64,000 nt of DNA from Luscinia megarhynchos (GCA_034336665.1 CM067572.1:6626286-6690285), one strand, 5' to 3'; positions 51,401 to 62,070 are shown, numbered from the stretch's first letter. Notes: generated from the sequence alone by a model not told the origin. Numbers and translations: made by a program.

Positions 51401-52027
51401 TTCAGTCACTGTCTTTAAGAAACTAATGGAACCACCAAATGCTTGGTGGCCACTCCAAGGTACATGTAAGGATTAGTGTAGGGACATATGTCCTTCCTTT
51501 GACTGAAGGTGTAGAAATGAAAGCAATGAGATGTGCAAAATCACATATTCTGATCCAGGCCAGGAACAGAACCCCAGTTAGAGCTTAGGAATGGGATCTG
51601 AGATATTGGAAATGACACTACTATGAACTGGTTGTTTCTTATTTTACGTATGAACCGAATGGGAATATTTTATACATGAATTGCAAATGAGTATTTATGG
51701 CATGACAATTGATGGCATGGATTAGAACCGAGATTTTAAACTAGAGTTAAACAACTTTTTGGCAACTGAACTGGGGGAAAAATGCATTTTTGTTCATATT
51801 TTCGCATCAAAAAATCAAAACCCCCAATATTCACCCCAGGCTATTTCCCCCCTCAGTGAAGCAGCAGGGCCGGGGACTCGTGCAGCGCCCGCGGCCCCCT
51901 CAGAGCCCCGCGCTCTGCCCACCTGGGATGCCACAGTGAGGAGGGGCTTTTCTTCTGCAGACTCCTCCCTCGGAATCTCCTTCATCACCATGGCCACAGC
52001 CTTATCGGCCGCCCTAGCGCCTTTGCC
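18211..52027 (-). CDS. PEX5L: PEX5L (TRIP8b/PEX5R), thirteen coding exons covering all but the N-terminal leader
   Basis: Thirteen minus-strand exons (52027-51923, 40101-39990, 38190-37981, 36895-36772, 36277-36181, 30162-30067, 23721-23605, 22655-22512, 21702-21632, 20870-20673, 19687-19522, 19160-19003, 18415-18211) sum to 1803 nt, giving 600 residues plus TAA with all phases consistent and all junctions GT-AG. Human PEX5L (626 residues) has about 595 over the same span. Seen: dileucine-type EEKPLL and ESRPLL motifs, the LDLLDLSEP segment, the HCN-binding core at residues about 233-269, and PEX5-like TPR repeats from about 288 to the C terminus. Family knowledge: TRIP8b is the neuronal auxiliary subunit of HCN channels. 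Its core competes with cAMP at the cyclic-nucleotide domain, and its TPRs hold the channel C-terminal tripeptide. It is a PEX5 paralogue that can bind PTS1-like tails. The upstream leader exon(s) are not in the window. Confidence 0.96.
19003..19160 (-). CDS. PEX5L: PEX5L coding exon, TPR repeats forming the peptide groove
   Basis: A 158-nt exon between acceptor TTCTCACCAG and donor GTGAGC. It reads [40 protein letters not shown] and [12 protein letters not shown], residues 481-532. In PEX5 the Asn residues of [10 protein letters not shown] contact the PTS1 backbone. Here the same residues are kept, as expected for binding an HCN C-terminal tripeptide. Confidence 0.97.
19522..19687 (-). CDS. 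PEX5L: PEX5L coding exon, TPR repeat
   Basis: A 166-nt exon between acceptor CTTGTCTAG and donor GTACAT. It reads [40 protein letters not shown] and [15 protein letters not shown], residues 425-480. It opens the C-terminal TPR triplet. [13 protein letters not shown] is almost invariant in the PEX5 family. Confidence 0.97.
20673..20870 (-). CDS. PEX5L: PEX5L coding exon, TPR repeats and basic hinge
   Basis: A 198-nt exon between acceptor CTGCCTAG and donor GTAAAT. It reads [51 protein letters not shown] and [14 protein letters not shown], residues 359-424. It covers the next TPR unit and the basic hinge that separates the two TPR triplets in PEX5-type proteins. Asn in NNLKALM is part of the PTS1-type peptide groove in PEX5. 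Confidence 0.95.
21632..21702 (-). CDS. PEX5L: PEX5L coding exon, TPR repeat
   Basis: A 71-nt exon between acceptor TTTTTGCAG and donor GTAGAG. It reads [20 protein letters not shown] and ALQ plus two bases of an Arg codon, residues 336-358. This is most of one TPR (W-LG-A-E--A--AL), continued in the next exon. Confidence 0.96.
22512..22655 (-). CDS. PEX5L: PEX5L coding exon, start of TPR domain
   Basis: A 144-nt exon between acceptor CTTCTCCAG and donor GTATTC. It reads [40 protein letters not shown] and LQEPNDAE, residues 288-335. It covers the entry helix and the first TPR. The NPF segment is retained. Confidence 0.96.
23605..23721 (-). CDS. PEX5L: PEX5L coding exon, second half of HCN-binding core
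   Basis: A 117-nt exon between acceptor TTCTTCTAG and donor GTAACC. It reads [31 protein letters not shown] and VTISTIEK, residues 249-287. The Trp-rich [15 protein letters not shown] stretch finishes the HCN-binding helix and is shared with the PEX5 family just ahead of the TPR array. Confidence 0.97.
23722..30066 (-). other. PEX5L: PEX5L intron between the two halves of the HCN-binding core
   Basis: A 6.3-kb intron, AT-rich, especially 25.4-25.75 kb where there is a TA microsatellite and homeodomain-type TAATTA cores. Short open frames exist but none resembles a protein or has splice-consistent context. No transposon was recognised. Confidence 0.8.
25530..25548. repeat. (TA)n microsatellite
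   Basis: A short AT dinucleotide run in a strongly AT-rich intronic patch of PEX5L that also holds several TAATTA-type cores. Confidence 0.7.
30067..30162 (-). CDS. PEX5L: PEX5L coding exon, first half of HCN-binding core
   Basis: A 96-nt exon between acceptor TATTTTTTAG and donor GTATTA. It reads [20 protein letters not shown] and [12 protein letters not shown], residues 217-248. [16 protein letters not shown] is the first half of the conserved helical peptide that binds the HCN cyclic-nucleotide-binding domain in mammalian TRIP8b. It is isolated between two introns of about 6 kb. Confidence 0.96.
30163..36180 (-). other. PEX5L: PEX5L intron
   Basis: A 6.0-kb intron. It holds T-rich runs near 30730-30770, the A-rich tract at 35233-35290, and a slightly GC-richer patch at about 32.78-33.2 kb that has small open frames on both strands and no recognisable product. 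Confidence 0.8.
35233..35290. repeat. A-rich (AAAAAAG)n tract
   Basis: A 14-A run is followed by repeated A(n)G units that shorten towards the right end (A9G, A9G, A8G, A4G). On the PEX5L transcribed strand this is a long pyrimidine tract, about 0.9 kb upstream of nothing recognisable as an exon. Confidence 0.9.
36181..36277 (-). CDS. PEX5L: PEX5L coding exon (SASELELAP)
   Basis: This exon lies between acceptor ATTTCTAG and donor GTAAGA. It completes a Trp codon and reads [20 protein letters not shown] and [12 protein letters not shown] (to residue 216), ending in phase 0. It is acidic, Ser-rich and probably disordered, just upstream of the HCN-binding core. Only a 494-nt intron separates it from the preceding exon. 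Confidence 0.94.
36425..36485. mobile_element. Possible MIR-like SINE core
   Basis: GCAGGGAAACTGAGGCTAGA followed by AAGACCCAAGAC resembles the MIR core segment. It is short and diverged, and could be coincidence. Confidence 0.3.
36772..36895 (-). CDS. PEX5L: PEX5L coding exon ([12 protein letters not shown])
   Basis: This exon lies between acceptor TTTTTCAG and donor GTACAG. It reads [20 protein letters not shown], then a Ser-rich run [16 protein letters not shown], ending two bases into the next Trp codon. The aromatic WDDVSF segment is reminiscent of the WxxxF/Y elements of PEX5-family N termini. The first codon (Val, split across the junction) appears to be one residue extra relative to mammalian PEX5L as I remember it. 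Confidence 0.93.
37981..38190 (-). CDS. PEX5L: PEX5L coding exon (LDLLDLSEP segment)
   Basis: A 210-nt exon ending at donor GTAAGA, with the acceptor reading TCTTTAAG. It begins [19 protein letters not shown] and continues through Lys/Ser-rich sequence to [12 protein letters not shown] and DKSSLDL, residues 73-142. LLDLSE resembles a clathrin-box-type motif. The A at position -3 of the acceptor is uncommon, which suggests a weak, possibly regulated site. The translated sequence aligns well with mammalian PEX5L from the first codon, so I keep this boundary. Confidence 0.92.
39990..40101 (-). CDS. PEX5L: PEX5L coding exon (ESRPLL motif)
   Basis: This exon lies between acceptor TTGCTAG and donor GTAAAC. 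It reads [20 protein letters not shown] and [17 protein letters not shown], residues 36-72 plus one base. It carries a second dileucine-type motif (ESRPLL). In mammals the N-terminal exons of this gene are alternatively spliced to tune HCN surface expression. This exon sits alone between introns of 1.8 and 11.8 kb. Confidence 0.95.
40102..51922 (-). other. PEX5L: Long PEX5L intron
   Basis: An 11.8-kb intron with faint ancient repeat-like fragments (43.4, 44.2-44.4, 46.1 and 51.5 kb), an A/C-rich stretch at 47.93-48.13 kb whose transcribed strand has four G-runs, and a short alternating TA/CA run near 48.06 kb. No exon, RNA gene or intact transposon was seen. Confidence 0.8.
43395..43515. mobile_element. 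Possible ancient MIR/CORE-SINE-like fragment
   Basis: The order GCAGATGAGGGAAGCAAAG, then AGGGAAGTCACCCAGC resembles the 'bottom out of gaps' core of MIR-type SINEs (gaggaaactgag...gtcacacagc). Divergence is high and this rests on pattern memory only. Confidence 0.35.
51923..52027 (-). CDS. PEX5L: PEX5L coding exon inside a CpG island
   Basis: This exon lies between acceptor CTGTTGTAG and donor GTGGGC. It reads [20 protein letters not shown] and [15 protein letters not shown], 35 whole codons (window residues 1-35). EEKPLL fits the acidic-dileucine adaptor-binding consensus known from TRIP8b N-terminal isoforms. The Met codon at 51991-51989 sits in GCCATGG, a strong initiation context. The GC content is far above that of every other exon in this gene. 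Confidence 0.93.
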
Positions 52028-52043
52028 CTACAACAGCGAAACC

Positions 52044-52055
52044 AACAATGGCGCC
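52044..52055 (+). promoter_or_regulatory. YY1-like site
   Basis: AACAATGGCGCC fits the ATGGCG-core YY1 consensus common in CpG-island core promoters. It lies 17 bases beyond the upstream border of the PEX5L exon at 52027. Motif match only. Confidence 0.35.
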
Positions 52056-55000
52056 AGGTCAGCAGCGGGCTCCCACGGCCTCCGCGCCCGCGCTCCCCAC
52101 CCGGCCCGGCCGACGCAGGCCGCGCCTGCCTGGAAGCGAAGCTCGGTCGGAAGCAGAACACACACCACTGTTCAGAAATCGTAATAAGAGTAGCAATGTA
52201 ACAAAAGGTCCGTCAACCCCGTGGTTAAGGAGGCAGTGGGGTCTAGCCGTGGTCTGGTGGCTCGTTAGAGTTGCCCCAATGAAGCCAACAGGAATCTGGC
52301 GCTTTCCGCTGAGCCAAGGCCTGCTGGAAGTTCCCCCGTGCCAACCTTCTGCAGGATAGGATCCTCAGAGCAATAAGGGTTGGAAGATCAGCCCCTTGAT
52401 TTAATTTTAGTTATCCAAAAGCTTATACCCAAAATAACTCTTCATGGGTTTTTGGTTGTTTTTCTTTTTCCTTAAGAATAGCATCAAGCAGAGTTTTCAA
52501 ATAAAGCACAGTTCCTTGTTGCTCACTGAGGCAAACTCTCCCTGAAATTTGAATATATAATCTGGACCCACAGAGTTTATAGCTCTAGTAACATTTTAAA
52601 AAGCAATTTACATCATATAAACAGTCTGGGTTTTTGCTAACAGAACATACGGAGCCAAATTCTGCCATCGCAAGCATTGCTACAGCTCTCCCCAAAATTA
52701 TCATTGTTGTAGAACTTACTGTAAGGTTTTTGTTTTCACTTCATTTTTCTTAAAATTCTCTTAATGTGTTCTAAATATTATGGAAAAAATTAAGATATTT
52801 TGACATTATTTAGTATACATTAGCCAAACAAAAAGTGCACCAACATTACGTGCCACGCTGTTTGATGCCATTCTTTTTATTTAATGAGAGTCTTTATAAT
52901 CTTGAATTCATGTGGGTTTCTGTATCTTGATCTTTGGTTTTATTTTGATCTCTGCCTCTTGCAAGTGACAGAGAAGGTTGGAGCTTACACATAAAGCATC
53001 ACAGCAGAGCTGCATTATGCCAGTGACCCTGGGCAGGTCCTTATTATTATACTTTAAAAGCTCCAATTGATTTCCATACAAGGTTCAGCTGTGCAAAGAC
53101 TGCAGGATCTGGCTCCATAAAAGAGATATTTTACACTGGACTTAAATATATTTAAATCCTTAAAAGTCTATTAACAGAAGGGGTTCTTTGCTATGACATC
53201 ATATACAAATATTATCTTCACTAGCAATGTATCCTGTGTCAAGTAAACCCCCACTATTGCTTATACCGAACTACAGATTGTTTCAGGAACATTTAAATCA
53301 ATTTCAGGTAAAACCATTACGTACTATTGCAGGTTCTAAACAGATTTTATTAGTGGTCAGGTCAATATTAGATTAGCTTGCTTGTGCAACACATCACAGA
53401 TACCCTACAGAGAGTTCTTTGCATGCTGCAAGAAATTCTCAGAGCAGAAGTGTCATAAATCATAAGCATGCTGGACTTGTGATGCCTTTGATATCCAAAG
53501 AACTGCAAAGTCATTGTAAAATTAAATACATTAAATTCAAAGAGAATTGCATTGGTAAGCAATTCATTTAATTGGTAAGCATATCAAAGGTTCTGGGCCA
53601 ATTACGTGTTTGTTCATGATTCATATGACATATTCCAGGTCTATGAAGCTTGTTTCCAGTATGACACATGAGCTATCATTAGCTAGCACTAATAGCATGC
53701 TATTGGTCTTTATAAAATGTAGTCCTTTTGTGCTGAGTGCCAGAAGCAAAATTGTTTATCAGCTAGGAAGGATGCATTGGAAAGCATGCAGTGCTTTTTA
53801 TTTCTTGCAGAGTAAAAACCCACCAAAGCAAAGGTCAGGTCACTTTTTTGAAGACAGAGCCACTTTTTCTTCAAGGTTTCACCTACTGCCTGAAAAGAGT
53901 CATGATACTCGTATTAGTGCCTGCTGTTCATCCTCCACACACGTGCAAAGCCCTGGGAGTGGCTGACACCAAATATAAAATCTCTCTCACCAGTTTAAAG
54001 TGGCCATGCTACAATGGAGAAAAGCAACCCAAAGGATACCTCTGTGCTGTTTTTAATGAGCAGACTTAGTGTATTTGCTGGGCAAAGCAAGTAGTTTGAT
54101 GCTAACTTTTTTAAAAAGTTAGATCTTTAACTTTCCTAAAAGAAAAACACACTTTCCTGTGTGTAAATCAGCCTGACATTTCTGGTTGCTCAGCCTATGG
54201 TATGTGAAACATTTTGAAACTAGGAGTTGGTAGCAATTTACTGGACACCAAAGAGAAAGCCAATGCAGTGGAATGGCTTAAACTGTCTGATTCTGCTGGA
54301 GACGCACACAGGGGAGAAATTCACTGGAAAATGCAGCTTTTTATTCTGTTGACTAGAGATTAATATTGTTGTCCCATGTAAGGTAGGCAACCTTGAACAT
54401 TTTAGTCTCCCTTCCATGTAATGACCACTATGTAGCCAATTCTTGCCTATGAAGCCATAAAGCCGAAGAATTGGAGAGAAATAAAACTGTTTTTAATATG
54501 GTCGGGATAACCTTGTTACTGTTGCCAACTGAAGCTGAAATTAAAATCTCCAGCACATTTTTTACAATAACTGTTGAAGAACTATTATTTTTTAAGGTGT
54601 TGTTTATATGGCCTCCTTCAATACTAAGTGTTGTTACTCAGCAAGCCAGAGTGCTACATAAATTTACTTGGTACAGCAGTTTATTGCTCAAACCCTCTAA
54701 TCCTGTAACAATTTTATACATGCCAGGCCTTTATAAAAAACAGTTTTTTGGTAGTGGAGCTTTGCAAGGTAAGTTATTTTCTCCTGTAAACCACAGTTTA
54801 ACAATTTAGTAAGTAAAAGTAATCATTTCTTATTGGTTTGCAATATAGAAATGGAAACAATTGTGATGTAGAACATGACAACCCATGTGCAAATCATGAC
54901 AAATGTGGATTGATGAATGAAAAAAATGTATTTGTTTTAATGGAACATACTGATGAAGAAAAATGAGAAACATGTCAGTATTTCATTATTTGATACATTT

Positions 55001-58000
55001 AAAAAGTGCAACAGTTCCTTTAGGTAATATCTCCAAAGCAAAGTAAGGAGTAGAGTTCAGATTATTCCCCTGATGCTAAATATTTATAATAGCATTGGAT
55101 TCAAAACTTAGTAACACTTTTCCTAAATTTATCCTTTGGGATCAGATAATGGGTAGTAATAGACATTTCCACAGGAGTATGCTAATTTAGCAGGATTTTG
55201 TAAGGAAGTACTTTTTTCTGCTGCTGTTTCTGAACAGTTCCAAATTCAATTTTGTACAAGTCACACTATTTAGATGTGGTGCTTAGTAATGAGTATTTAA
55301 TTAAATTACTGTAAGAGCATATTAATGTAAATTTCTAGTGCAGCATAAAGTTGAATTTTAAAAAAAATTTAATGAGTGATGCATATAGCCTTGCAACTAT
55401 GATAAAGCTTTAGGTGCTTGGGACCTAATGATCACCTTCAGATCCTGATGGCTGGATCAGAATGAGCACATGGTCACACTTGAAACATTACTTTTTAGTG
55501 CAATACTCTATAATTCTGTGATTATTTTCTTCATTACAGTGATTTGCAAATTTGTTCTTGCATATGAAAAGCCAACAGCCAGTGCTTTGTAAATGTTTAA
55601 CATTTTAACCACAGTATTTAAACTATAATGATTAATTGCAGAAATTCTTTGTTGTCATCTAATAAATAGGATTTTATCTGAAACCATTTCATAATTATAA
55701 GTTTGCTTTTTACAAATATTTAAGATACTTGAGTCCCTAATTCACTTTTCAGGAATATTTATAGTATCTGTTCTTGTGAAAAAATGAGCAGAAAGAAATT
55801 GAGTGATCACATTTTTTCTCTTTTTTTTTTTGAGTATGTATACATGAAGAAAGCATTCCTTCTTTACACAAACCTGTGATGTTCCATTTATTTTCCAAAG
55901 ATCCTACCAAGCTGTTTCAGCTTTATTTGGCACACTACAATGCATCTCTGTTCACAGAAATCATCTCAACATAGGCATGTTTCAATTCAAGCTTCAGTAA
56001 AACAGAAGTTTTAGGACAGCTTTTCATATAAAGGAATTTGAATTAGATAAAAAAATTATCTTGCAGACAGTGCTGGTACAGGTATGACAGGATTCTGGTT
56101 TCATGAGCATCTGCCTTTCTAGCTGAGGAGAAACATAGTAAAACCTCACTGCATTTATAAATGCAATGCCAAAAATTATGGCCAGATGTCCTGACCTTTC
56201 CCACTGGGTATTGAATTGAAGAGTTTGAAAACAAAATAAAAACAAAACCCACCAGCTCAGGACATCTTGAAGTATTGGTCTGCACTTTAAATACCCTTTA
56301 ATGGTTTAGGAGGGCCTTTGTAAAGCAAACTCTATGAAAGATGCATTAGTGAAAACTTTAAGTTTTAGGAGCTGTGTCCTGCTGTGCTGGGAGAAAGAGC
56401 AGGGGGAGCTGCTGAACGTGTTGAATTCGGGAGGCTTGGCTGCTCTCCAGGTCCCCCAGCAGCTGATGGATTAGAGTACCAGCTAAGCAGCCTATTCCAA
56501 ATGGCTTTATGCTCCACAAATCTTCCTGTTTCGTTCAACTTAAAAATAAAAATGAAGGGAAAAACTTGGCTTTATTTTTTAAAATTATGCAGCACTATGA
56601 TTTTTATCTCTCAAAATGAGCATACAGAGCTCTGCAATGGTACCATGGGAGTTCCAGTGTCCACAATACAACTATGAGCTCTTGATTTACATAGGATGTG
56701 TTTATGACTCCAAATTTTTCCCTTCTCAGGCTCTTATGTTCATGTTTTCTGCATATGTCTTTCTTCTCATCTATACTTTTCTACTTTTTTCTAGTGGTGC
56801 TATATCTTGCATTTTATATATAATTAAAAATAATGAGGAAACATATAGTGAGGCAGTTTTATGGACCAATATGAGATTGCTATTTAGACAGAGAATTCTG
56901 TTTCATCAAAGCTCCTGGTAGTTTTTTATTATGAGCCTAATAAAATCAGATACATATCTAAGAAAAATGGGAACACATATTCTTTAGGCAGTGCCTGGTT
57001 GACCATGGTGAGGAAATGTGATCAAGCTCTCAGTCCTGAACTGGAGGCAGCATTGTCAGGGTAGACCATACTTCAGAACCTGAACTACTATTTTGATATT
57101 TGCATCAATTGGAACCTCTAATCAAGGTCTCTGTTAGTGATTATCCAAACTCTTTTGACTTGTGACCTTCAGTAGTTCATTTTTACAAAATTATGATGAG
57201 ACAGAGCTGGCTACTGACAAGGAAGCAGCTATAGGAAGACTTGCCCAAGAAGTGATTTACAGTTAAACAGCTAAATCCATATTGGCTGAGTTCATCCCTT
57301 TTCCCATCTTTTCATTCTTATATTGATAAAATAACAGATTTCAGTGTTAAAACAGGAAGACTTTACTGCATTCAAGAAAAATGGCAAAGAAAGGGACAAA
57401 AGCTGATAAAAGGCAATCAGCATAAATATTCACATTCACCCTCACTGGGTTGTGTCTTATAGCCATTTAAATGTCGATAGGGTGGTTAAATTGCATTCCA
57501 GTTTGAGAAGCATTTGCATTGAAATGGCACTGTAAGGTTTTCTGTTTATTGACTCTCAGTAAATGTTGTATCACGTGTGCTCCCTTGAGAAGCTGTCTCA
57601 GTCTGAAGCCTATAGATTTATTCCTAAAGCCAAGTGGGACAGCTTCCAAAGCATCCCTGCTGGAAGCTCTGCAAGACCCATTTTGCTCTCAAGAACTTGT
57701 GCAAAGTTGCTGTACTTAACATATCTGAACACAAACTATAACTGGAAATTAATAAACAATTTTGTCAAATCTAACTCATTCTCTACAAGCTAGTATGATC
57801 CCTGCAGGTTAGGAGGAAGAGGAGGATGTGAAATAAGGGTTTTTTCTCTCTTAAGTCAGAGTTTTATTTGGAGAATAATAGGGAGAGCACAGTTTGAGAT
57901 AACAACAAGATAACAATACTATAATGTTGGAACAATAATGATGATTTAACTGAAAATAGAAAATCCAGCCAGGAATATAGAGCAGGGTTGGTAAGGAGAA

Positions 58001-61000
58001 GGAGGTCTGGGACAAAACTATCTGCTTAGAGGTTGTTTAAGGATCCTTTTATGAACAAGTTATATAATGTATCTCCTTGTGATAGAAGGCTTGGATGAGA
58101 TATTTTGCAGCCTTTTCGTTCTTTGCAATTGTCATCTTTTAATAAGACCATTGTGAATATGTAGAAACTATTTTTTAACACTTATTTGATTGGCTTCTTA
58201 ATAATTTGGAATTGCATTACCAAAGGGATGAGTCCTTTGACTGTACAATGGTATATGACTTCAAAAATCTTAGGGAATAGCTGCAGGATTTCTTTCATCT
58301 CTGCTTAGTCTGTGTCAAGGAACTTTGTGAAATAATTTGGTTTAGCAACTGGCAATTTTAAAATTTGTTTGGTAGCCTTCAGCAGAGAATTAATACTGAA
58401 GTATTTTCTCTCCCATAATTTGAGTTCCTTTACGTTGAGTTCAGTATCATGGTCTCCAATCATAACATACAGATAGCAACAGAATTACTTGCTGTTATTT
58501 GCTGTATTGCCCTGATGTGCTGAATCAGAATAAGAGATTCCTCTGGTACCAGTTCAAGTGAAATTCCAGGAGATCAGTTCACTTTCAAAATTAACAGTGG
58601 GGCCTAAAGTGCTGTCTGTTGTTTAAATGTTTACTGCACACATGATGTGTAAATGATGGATTTTGCTCCCTCATTTCCTCCCAGCACATGATGTATTACT
58701 CTTTGAAGTGGTAGGGGTTCTTCACCTCCTGCTACACAATTTTTATAGTTTGGTTTCATGAAACATTCAGAGAACTAAGACTAACTCTGCAGTCTATTTA
58801 GGAAAAGCAATGAAATAAACTGAGAAGTGGTGGTATTTTATGGGGAAAAATCAGTGGCTTGTCAGTGAGCACAAATGCAGGACAGTCTCTGTAGGAAATG
58901 CAGAATATAAAACATTGTTCTGAGTTAACTGGAACAGGCAAGCTGTTACAAGGCAGCTGTTTCTGAGCCTGTCTTTTAGAAAGTCTTTTATAGGTGTAGC
59001 AATAGGGTAACTCTCAGTGGAATCAACAGCTGCTCTTATTTAACCTGAGATAATGGCTTGAGCTACAAAGCTCAAGACGAGCATTTAACTTCTTGCATGC
59101 TTGTCACAAGTGTTTATAGGTGTTGGGAATCTTGCTTTTGACAGTTTTGCTTAGATCTGCTTTTGTATTATCTTTGCCTTTTAATTCTGTCACTATGAGA
59201 GTGGTTTATGTACTCCCAGTTGTGCTGTCCTAAGAGTCAAAACACTAATTTATTGATATTCTTACAGTAAAGGCAGTGTTGACCAGAGCAAAATATGGAG
59301 TAAATAATGGCATAGCTTAAAAGTTCTGTTCATTTAAAGAAAAAACCCCAGGGAAATTCAGCTGTTTCCAGGAGCTCTTGTGTCTTAAACTGTAGTATCT
59401 TGATATCACTAAAGTTTCTCAATAATAAAATTCACATGGATGTGGCAACATGGAAGTATTTTGGCCTCAAATAAAAGGTGATATTCAAGTATCTTGAAGC
59501 ATTCTGCCTTCAATTTCAGAGAAAAAAGTGAAAAATTAATCTCTGGGATGAGTTCAGTCTGTGGGCTGGTTTTATCTTTTATTCCATCTTCACTTTGGAC
59601 AAATGAAAAATGTATGATAATACTTTATGTGTAAAAGACAACTGGAAATATGACTGTGTCTGGAATATGATGCAAGTTATTTTTAAAAGAAAGTTATGCA
59701 GGTTATGATGTTTAAATATTATAATCTGTGCTCTGCCAGCCTGGAACATAGAATAAATATGCATTTTTTCCAGTGTTTGCAGACTTTGTTGTTCTTTTTC
59801 CAGATATCATTATTAAATCCTACACTTTACGGTTGTACACCAGTGTAGCCAGAAAACTAATTAGGTCCCATTAACTCCATATTTTTGTTGGTGTAGATTT
59901 TTTCTAGATTGATCAGAGACTCATCAGAAGTTAAGAATGAGAAAATGGAATAAAGCAAAGGAATAAACACAATTTAAAAGATAAAGAAATCTCTGACAGA
60001 GCCAGAAAAAAATATCTGAATGCATAATAATCTGACTATATCCTACAGATACAATTCTGTGAGAGTTTTAAGATCATTTGCAAGTCCTGAAACTGTGTTT
60101 TTCTGCACAGAAAGGAGCTGGTACTCCTCTAAACAATATAACAAAAATGTTAATCAAAACTGTTGGAGGGACATAACAGTTGCCTCTTACTTCCTCTTGT
60201 TTTACATTACCAGATTGAGGGTCCAAATTGCTTATTTTCATAATCAAGGTTTAACTCCTTTTTACTCCTTAAGGAAGGTATTGTTTAGCAAAGGTGGAAT
60301 TATGTTGAATGAGGGTGACTGTTCAGATGACCTGTTATTTCGGAATCAGATAAAATTCTGCATTCGGTTTTGAAAAATGAGACATGTATTTAAATAAATG
60401 AATTGGTATAAGTCTCTTACTAGGTACCTAATCTTGGAACCATTTAAAAATTGTATTAGTTCTTAAATTACTTATTTTGATTGTTCTGGTTTTGTTTATG
60501 AAGGATGACAGCTTGGGCACTGAAGACAATTTGTAATGCATTGTCACCACTATTAACTCTTATTGGAGATTAGGATGAAAATCTCAGGATTTGAGTTCTA
60601 TAAATATGGGTAAACATTATGTGATCAAAATTCATGTCCTCAGTTTAATGTTTTCATACAGATTCTTTCATTGTTTGTGAATAACCATACAAGATTTAAT
60701 TCTGTTTAGTATTTTTGTTTTCCTTTGGTTTGCTTGTTAAACACCTTGCTCAAAGGCTATTAAAAATAATGAAAGTTTTTAGAAACATGAAATGCTAAAA
60801 TATATTTAATCTCAATATAACAATATATGTGATTGTACTATGTAAAAGGATAGAAAGATGATGAGGCAGAGAATTAATGGAACACCAAAGTAACAAAGGG
60901 TAGCTGGAAGTTTGTGATTGGGTTTGTTTTGAAGCAGATTGATGTTACTTTCTCATCATCTGTGATTAGATCTGTACATATTAAATAACGAAAACATATC

Positions 61001-61610
61001 ATACTGGATAGCAGATTTGAAAACAAATAGGATAGTTTATGATTGAAAAATAGTTTTAAGACTTATTTTCTTGACCTACATGTGTTCTCTCCATCCATGG
61101 TTCTAAATGCTGCCAGGATTAATTTAGCCCTTTCTGTAAAACAAACATTTGATTCCCACCATAATATAAACTCTTGATACCCTTGAATTTATTATGGGTT
61201 TTTTTTTTCCTTTTTTTGCTACAACTTTAAGATCTGAATCCTTTCTACAGTGAATCGTGTCAAAGTAGAACTCTTTTAGCACTTTGGTTATAAAGGGTCT
61301 TTATGCTGTATCCTTGACCCAAAATTCATTCTGAGCCACTTGTGCTGCATGTTCTTTGCAACAAAGGGCTCAGAATCTGAGTGTACTTATCTCCAGAATA
61401 AAACCCTGTTTTTAACCTGTATAGTAGAGTATATTTGCCCCCTTATTTTTATTCCCTGAAAAGAGTAAACTGTCACTTATTAGACAATGGCAATAGTAGG
61501 TGAGGAATTGGAATAACTGTGGCTGCAAAATAACTTCATGTCCCTGACCTAGACATGGCCTCTGCATGCACTTTCAGCTTTGGAATGATCTCATCTGAAG
61601 TACCAAAGTA

Positions 61611-61672
61611 TGTTAATGCTGCAAAAGCAGCATTAACAGCATCATATAAAAGCAGCATTAGCAGCATCATAT
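61611..61672. repeat. Perfect hairpin with tandem 25-nt duplication
   Basis: TGTTAATGCTGC at 61611-61622 pairs perfectly with GCAGCATTAACA at 61627-61638 across an AAAA loop. A 25-nt unit starting at 61623 is repeated at 61648-61672 with one mismatch. No known family was recognised. Confidence 0.85.
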
Positions 61673-61960
61673 AAACCCATTTAGAGAGGATTATGCTACT
61701 GTCCCTTCATTTGCACAGTTTGGAAACCTTCAGGGAAAAATTCTTAAAATTGAGGTATTATGACTGTGCTCTTAAAAGATGTTCCTAATTCTCTGACATG
61801 TACTGTTAGTGTGGAGAATGGACTTTTCTGCTCTAATATTGCAAATGCATTTTAATCTGCAAACATGAAAATGAAAACTAAGTAGGTGCATTAGTAGATA
61901 ATTACTTCAAGACCTAATGATAAGTTCAGCTGCCTTGGACAATTAAAGATCCTTTCTAAG

Positions 61961-62070
61961 CACAGAAGTTAGAAGGGATCTTAAAGGCCATCTAGCTCCA
62001 ATTCCCTGCCATGGGCAAGGCCACCTTCTACTAGATCAGGTTACTCAGACTCCCATCTGGCCTGGCCATC
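61961..62070 (-). mobile_element. CR1 LINE 3'-end fragment
   Basis: The plus strand has GTTAGAAGGGATCTTAAAGG, CCATCTAGCTCC, CTGCCATGGGCAAGG and CTACTAGATCAGGTTACTCA, matching the reverse complement of the CR1 3' end. It is oriented to the minus strand, diverged and 5' truncated. It lies in the long 5' intron of PEX5L. Confidence 0.85.

Larger units (their letters stand above)
51860..52150. promoter_or_regulatory. PEX5L: Intragenic CpG island around a PEX5L exon
   Basis: By hand I count about 28 CpG dinucleotides in roughly 290 bases, in a region where CpG is otherwise scarce. The island spans the exon 51923-52027 and about 120 bases upstream of it in the gene direction. It contains GC-box-like runs (GGGTGGGGAG on the minus strand) and a YY1-like AACAATGGCGCC on plus. 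This is a possible internal promoter; coding-exon GC bias alone does not explain the intronic part. Confidence 0.6.

Noticed and set aside
51759..52184. 141-residue plus-strand open frame
   Set aside because: It is antisense to the PEX5L exon within the CpG island. GC-rich DNA has few stops, the peptide is Ala/Pro-rich without any domain, and the minus strand is clearly the coding one.
60020..60373. 117-residue plus-strand open frame
   Set aside because: AT-rich chance frame with no domain and no supporting context.
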